Source: Deltaproteobacteria bacterium (GTDB lineage: Bacteria > Desulfobacterota > Desulfarculia > Adiutricales > Adiutricaceae). From it: a DNA stretch of 8,201 nucleotides. The notes beneath the pieces were generated by a model. That model saw only the letters and a list, made by a program, of their open reading frames with translations, made no database searches and was not told where the DNA came from. The DNA lies in NCBI GenBank assembly GCA_031278795.1, contig JAITJT010000202.1:1-8201 (forward strand), written 5' to 3'. How positions within the stretch are numbered: position 1 is the first letter of the stretch; the number at the start of each line of letters is the position of its first letter. A program made the translations under genes and the position numbers. Shown one piece after another: positions 6,277 through 8,201 of the stretch.

Positions 6277-6949
6277 GCTAGGCTTTTATTCCCATAATTA
6301 TCTCTATTATTTATCCTTTTTGTGCCCTATTTTAAAAGCGTTCAAATATAGCTAGTATTTTGTGGCCTTGGTATTTTTTTTTAGATTAGTACTTTCTTTA
6401 AATACGCCGCTCTAGTTTTTGGGGCCTCTGGAGTGCGTCGCGAAAAATGGATTTTGTAATTGTTGCCCATATTATCAAAGAATTAAAAATTCACAAAACA
6501 AAAAAACACCTCGTGGAGATTTAGATATGGATGTTTCAGAGTCCTTCTTGGCTTAGCTGATTTAGCTCTCTTAGCTTATCTTTTCTGTCTAAGGCAAATA
6601 TTCCCCCAATATGTCCGATTTAAGGCTTATTTGGCCTGTCTTGGCTATTTGAGGGTGGCGCTTGCAAATTTTTACTTAAGGTTTCTTCTTTCACGTCTTT
6701 TTTCTTCTATGATCTATCTCTTGCTTCTTCAAGATATGAGCGCCCAGGACGTATTTTTGCCCATAAATTTTGGGGCGTAGGATTTTTTTGGGGAAACGTG
6801 TGTTGCTTCAAGGCTTTTCCCAATCTTTTTTGCCTCATAAGTAAGCCTGTGATGCCCCAAGCATCTTAAAGTCCCGGCAGCTGTTTTCTTTCATAAACGG
6901 CTAAAGATAAAAGCGCCTCAAATCAAGAGCAGAGGGGTAAAGCCCAATA
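6277..6949. other. Long A+T-rich spacer between lolC/E and lolD, no gene seen
   Basis: This stretch of 673 bases has no open frame with gene-like character on either strand and no recognisable pseudogene. It has many A and T runs. It holds a 9-base tandem repeat at 6553-6579, a strongly pyrimidine-rich plus strand at 6679-6733, and a small hairpin GATGC/GCATC at 6851-6865 with no T-run. I found no confident terminator for lolC/E or promoter for lolD. LolC/E and LolD work in one complex and their genes usually abut, so the gap is unexpected. Confidence 0.5.
6553..6579. repeat. 9-bp tandem repeat, three copies
   Basis: TTAGCT followed by three variable bases occurs three times without a gap: TTAGCTGAT, TTAGCTCTC and TTAGCTTAT. 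It lies in the lolC/E-lolD spacer, and no function is apparent. Confidence 0.6.
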
Positions 6950-8201
6950 TCACTCATAGCGGATAGCCTCCACGGGATCCTGGGAGGCGGCTTGGCCGGC
7001 CGGGTAGAGAGTGGCCAAATAGCTAATGAGAAGAGACACCAAGGTGATGGCGAGTATCTGGAGGGGCCTTATCTCCACGGGAAGCGTGCTCATGAGATAG
7101 ACATCCGGTGGTAAGGTAATGAACTCATAGCGTTTAAGTAAGAAGCATATCACGAGCCCTATGATTAGCCCCACGAGGGTGCCGAAGCCCCCCACGATGA
7201 GGCCCTGTATGGTGAATATGCGGCGTATCTGGCTAGACCTCGCTCCCATGGCCTTGAGGATGGCGATGTCCCGGGTCTTCTCGGTGACCATCATGACCAA
7301 GGTGGAGGCTATGTTGAAGGCGGCCACCAGAATGATTAAGGTGAGTATGACGAACATGGCGGTCTGCTCCAGCTTGAGGGCGGAAAATAAGCTCATGTTC
7401 ATCTCCATCCAGTCCCTGGCCCAAAAATCCCCAGGAAAAAATAGGCTAAGGACCTTCTCTTTGATACTTTTCGCCTGGTATATGTCATCCACCATGATCT
7501 CAATCACTGAGACCTCGTTGTCCATGCCCAATAGCTTCTGGGCATCGGAGATGGTGGTGAAGGCCACCCGGGAGTCGAACTCGTAAAAGTTCGCCTGGAA
7601 GACGCCCGCCACCTGGAAGATTTGGGTGAGAGGCACCCTCTTCCCAATGGGGGTAACCCGGCCGAAGGGGGATATGATGGTTACCTCACCCAAGGGCCCT
7701 TGGCCCATCATGAGGGAGAGCTCCCGGCCTAGGATTATGCCCGGATACTCTACTATCTCATCCTCATCATAATAAGCTCTACTTTCTCCGGCATCTTCTG
7801 TGGAACCCTCTCCAGAGTCATCAGCTATTGCGTTATCAGCTATTGCGTTATCTGAAGCCCTTGGTGCCTCTCCTTGCGCTTGTCCTTGGGCCACCACTCC
7901 CTCTTGAATTTCTTGGGTGCCTTGGCCCTCAAGAGCGCTTTTACCCTCATTCGCGCTCGCCACTTCACCCTCATTTGCGTTTAGAGCATCTCTTTCCCTA
8001 TAGGAGAGGGGGCTTGGGGAATCTAGGTCTAAGAGGTCCTCCTCAATTATCTGGCTATCACCTCTGATGGAGGGAAAGGGAGAATTACTGTTAAAACTAT
8101 CAGTAACTAGACTATCAGTCACCAAGGCATCGCTTTCTAGGCCATTAGTTGGGGATTCATTAGTGTCTTGGGCCTCTTTTAAGATCTGGCCTGGAAGGGC
8201 T
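6950..8201 (-). CDS. lolC: Lipoprotein-releasing ABC permease, LolC/LolE family (partial, N-terminus beyond window)
   Basis: LolC/LolE permeases take lipoproteins from the outer leaflet of the inner membrane and pass them to LolA. The frame stays open to the right edge, giving 416 complete codons here, without TM1 or the start. Residue numbers below count from codon 8125-8123. A family-typical periplasmic segment starts at PGIILGREL (128-136) and runs through VTIISPFG, FQVAGVFQANFYEFD and VEIMVDD-like EIMVDD. TM2 is about 256-280, followed by the coupling stretch TEKTRDIAILKAMGA (281-295). TM3 is about 307-330 and TM4 about 354-375, and the protein ends with DPVEAIRYE. Upstream of PGIILGREL lie about 152 residues of acidic, low-complexity sequence within this window, which normal family members lack. 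Whether this is LolC, LolE or a single permease acting as a homodimer cannot be told. LolD lies downstream on the same strand. Confidence 0.92.
   Translation of the reverse strand, partial: ALPGQILKEAQDTNESPTNGLESDALVTDSLVTDSFNSNSPFPSIRGDSQIIEEDLLDLDSPSPLSYRERDALNANEGEVASANEGKSALEGQGTQEIQEGVVAQGQAQGEAPRASDNAIADNAIADDSGEGSTEDAGESRAYYDEDEIVEYPGIILGRELSLMMGQGPLGEVTIISPFGRVTPIGKRVPLTQIFQVAGVFQANFYEFDSRVAFTTISDAQKLLGMDNEVSVIEIMVDDIYQAKSIKEKVLSLFFPGDFWARDWMEMNMSLFSALKLEQTAMFVILTLIILVAAFNIASTLVMMVTEKTRDIAILKAMGARSSQIRRIFTIQGLIVGGFGTLVGLIIGLVICFLLKRYEFITLPPDVYLMSTLPVEIRPLQILAITLVSLLISYLATLYPAGQAASQDPVEAIRYE
7823..7852 (-). repeat. Perfect 15-bp in-frame tandem duplication in lolC/E
   Basis: A 15-base unit (TCAGCTATTGCGTTA on the plus strand at 7821-7835 and 7836-7850) is perfectly duplicated. 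In coding phase it gives DNAIA twice at 7823-7852. Being a multiple of three, it keeps the frame. Confidence 0.9.
7931..7978 (-). repeat. 24-bp in-frame tandem duplication in lolC/E
   Basis: Two 8-codon units encode ANEGEVAS and ANEGKSAL. The shared core on the plus strand is ACCCTCATTCGCGCT (7943-7957) and ACCCTCATTTGCGTT (7967-7981), differing at two bases, which points to an older duplication than the one at 7823-7852. Confidence 0.75.
8093..8122 (-). repeat. 15-bp in-frame tandem duplication in lolC/E
   Basis: Two 5-codon units encode VTDSL and VTDSF; 12 of 15 bases are the same. It lies near the right edge, inside the same low-complexity insertion as the other two duplications. Confidence 0.75.

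Noticed and set aside
6790..6827. Hairpin GGGAAA/TTTCCC followed by a T-run on the plus strand
   Set aside because: No plus-strand gene lies upstream, the loop is long, and on the minus strand, where the genes are, it has no T-run.
6277..6949. A decayed gene between lolC/E and lolD
   Set aside because: I could not read any family-like peptide across short frames on either strand; the composition is simply A+T-rich with homopolymer runs.
1..8201. A new defence, toxin or biosynthetic system
   Set aside because: Every substantial gene belongs to a well-known envelope family, and I see no additional unassigned gene of useful length.

Overview
The window holds four recognisable genes for building and maintaining a Gram-negative outer membrane. 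All four are on the minus strand: a lipoprotein-releasing permease of the LolC/LolE family (cut by the right edge), its ATPase LolD, the barrel-assembly protein BamA, and the periplasmic propeller protein TolB. A 19-codon tail of a possible plus-strand gene lies at the left edge. I found no mobile element, CRISPR array, tRNA or rRNA, and no defence or biosynthetic system.

Organism. The lolC/E-lolD-bamA order, and a BamA with an extra alpha/beta domain before its five POTRA domains, both recall Desulfobacterota (the former Deltaproteobacteria, e.g. Desulfovibrionales). This is an inference from memory, not a search. Composition is strongly two-layered. Genes are near 58% G+C (35 of 60 bases at 2581-2640), while spacers are far richer in A+T (13 G+C of 60 at 1981-2040). 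About a quarter of the window is spacer. This fits a lineage with A+T drift in its non-coding DNA, possibly a host-associated one with a loosening genome, but the window alone cannot show that.

Layout, left to right. 1-60: possible C-terminus of a plus-strand gene. 61-511: spacer with two adjacent terminator-type hairpins (299-321 and 326-352) between the converging units. 512-1810: tolB. 1811-2354: A+T-rich spacer with short tandem repeats and a bamA terminator. 2355-5030: bamA, with its own sigma-70-like promoter at 5076-5105. 5031-5415: spacer with a possible lolD terminator. 5416-6276 (or 6222): lolD. 6277-6949: long spacer with no gene. 6950-8201: 3' part of lolC/E.

How they work together. 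LolC/E and LolD use ATP to extract mature lipoproteins from the inner membrane and hand them to the periplasmic carrier LolA. Among those lipoproteins are BAM accessory subunits and Pal. BamA folds beta-barrel proteins into the outer membrane. TolB works with Pal and the Tol complex in outer-membrane constriction and integrity. Here each gene sits apart with its own spacer, and two of them are followed by clear terminators, so they look like separate transcription units rather than one operon.

The most unusual points are protein additions. LolC/E carries an acidic, low-complexity segment of at least about 150 residues inside its periplasmic domain, containing three in-frame tandem duplications. 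LolD carries a 45-62 residue low-complexity N-terminal extension.
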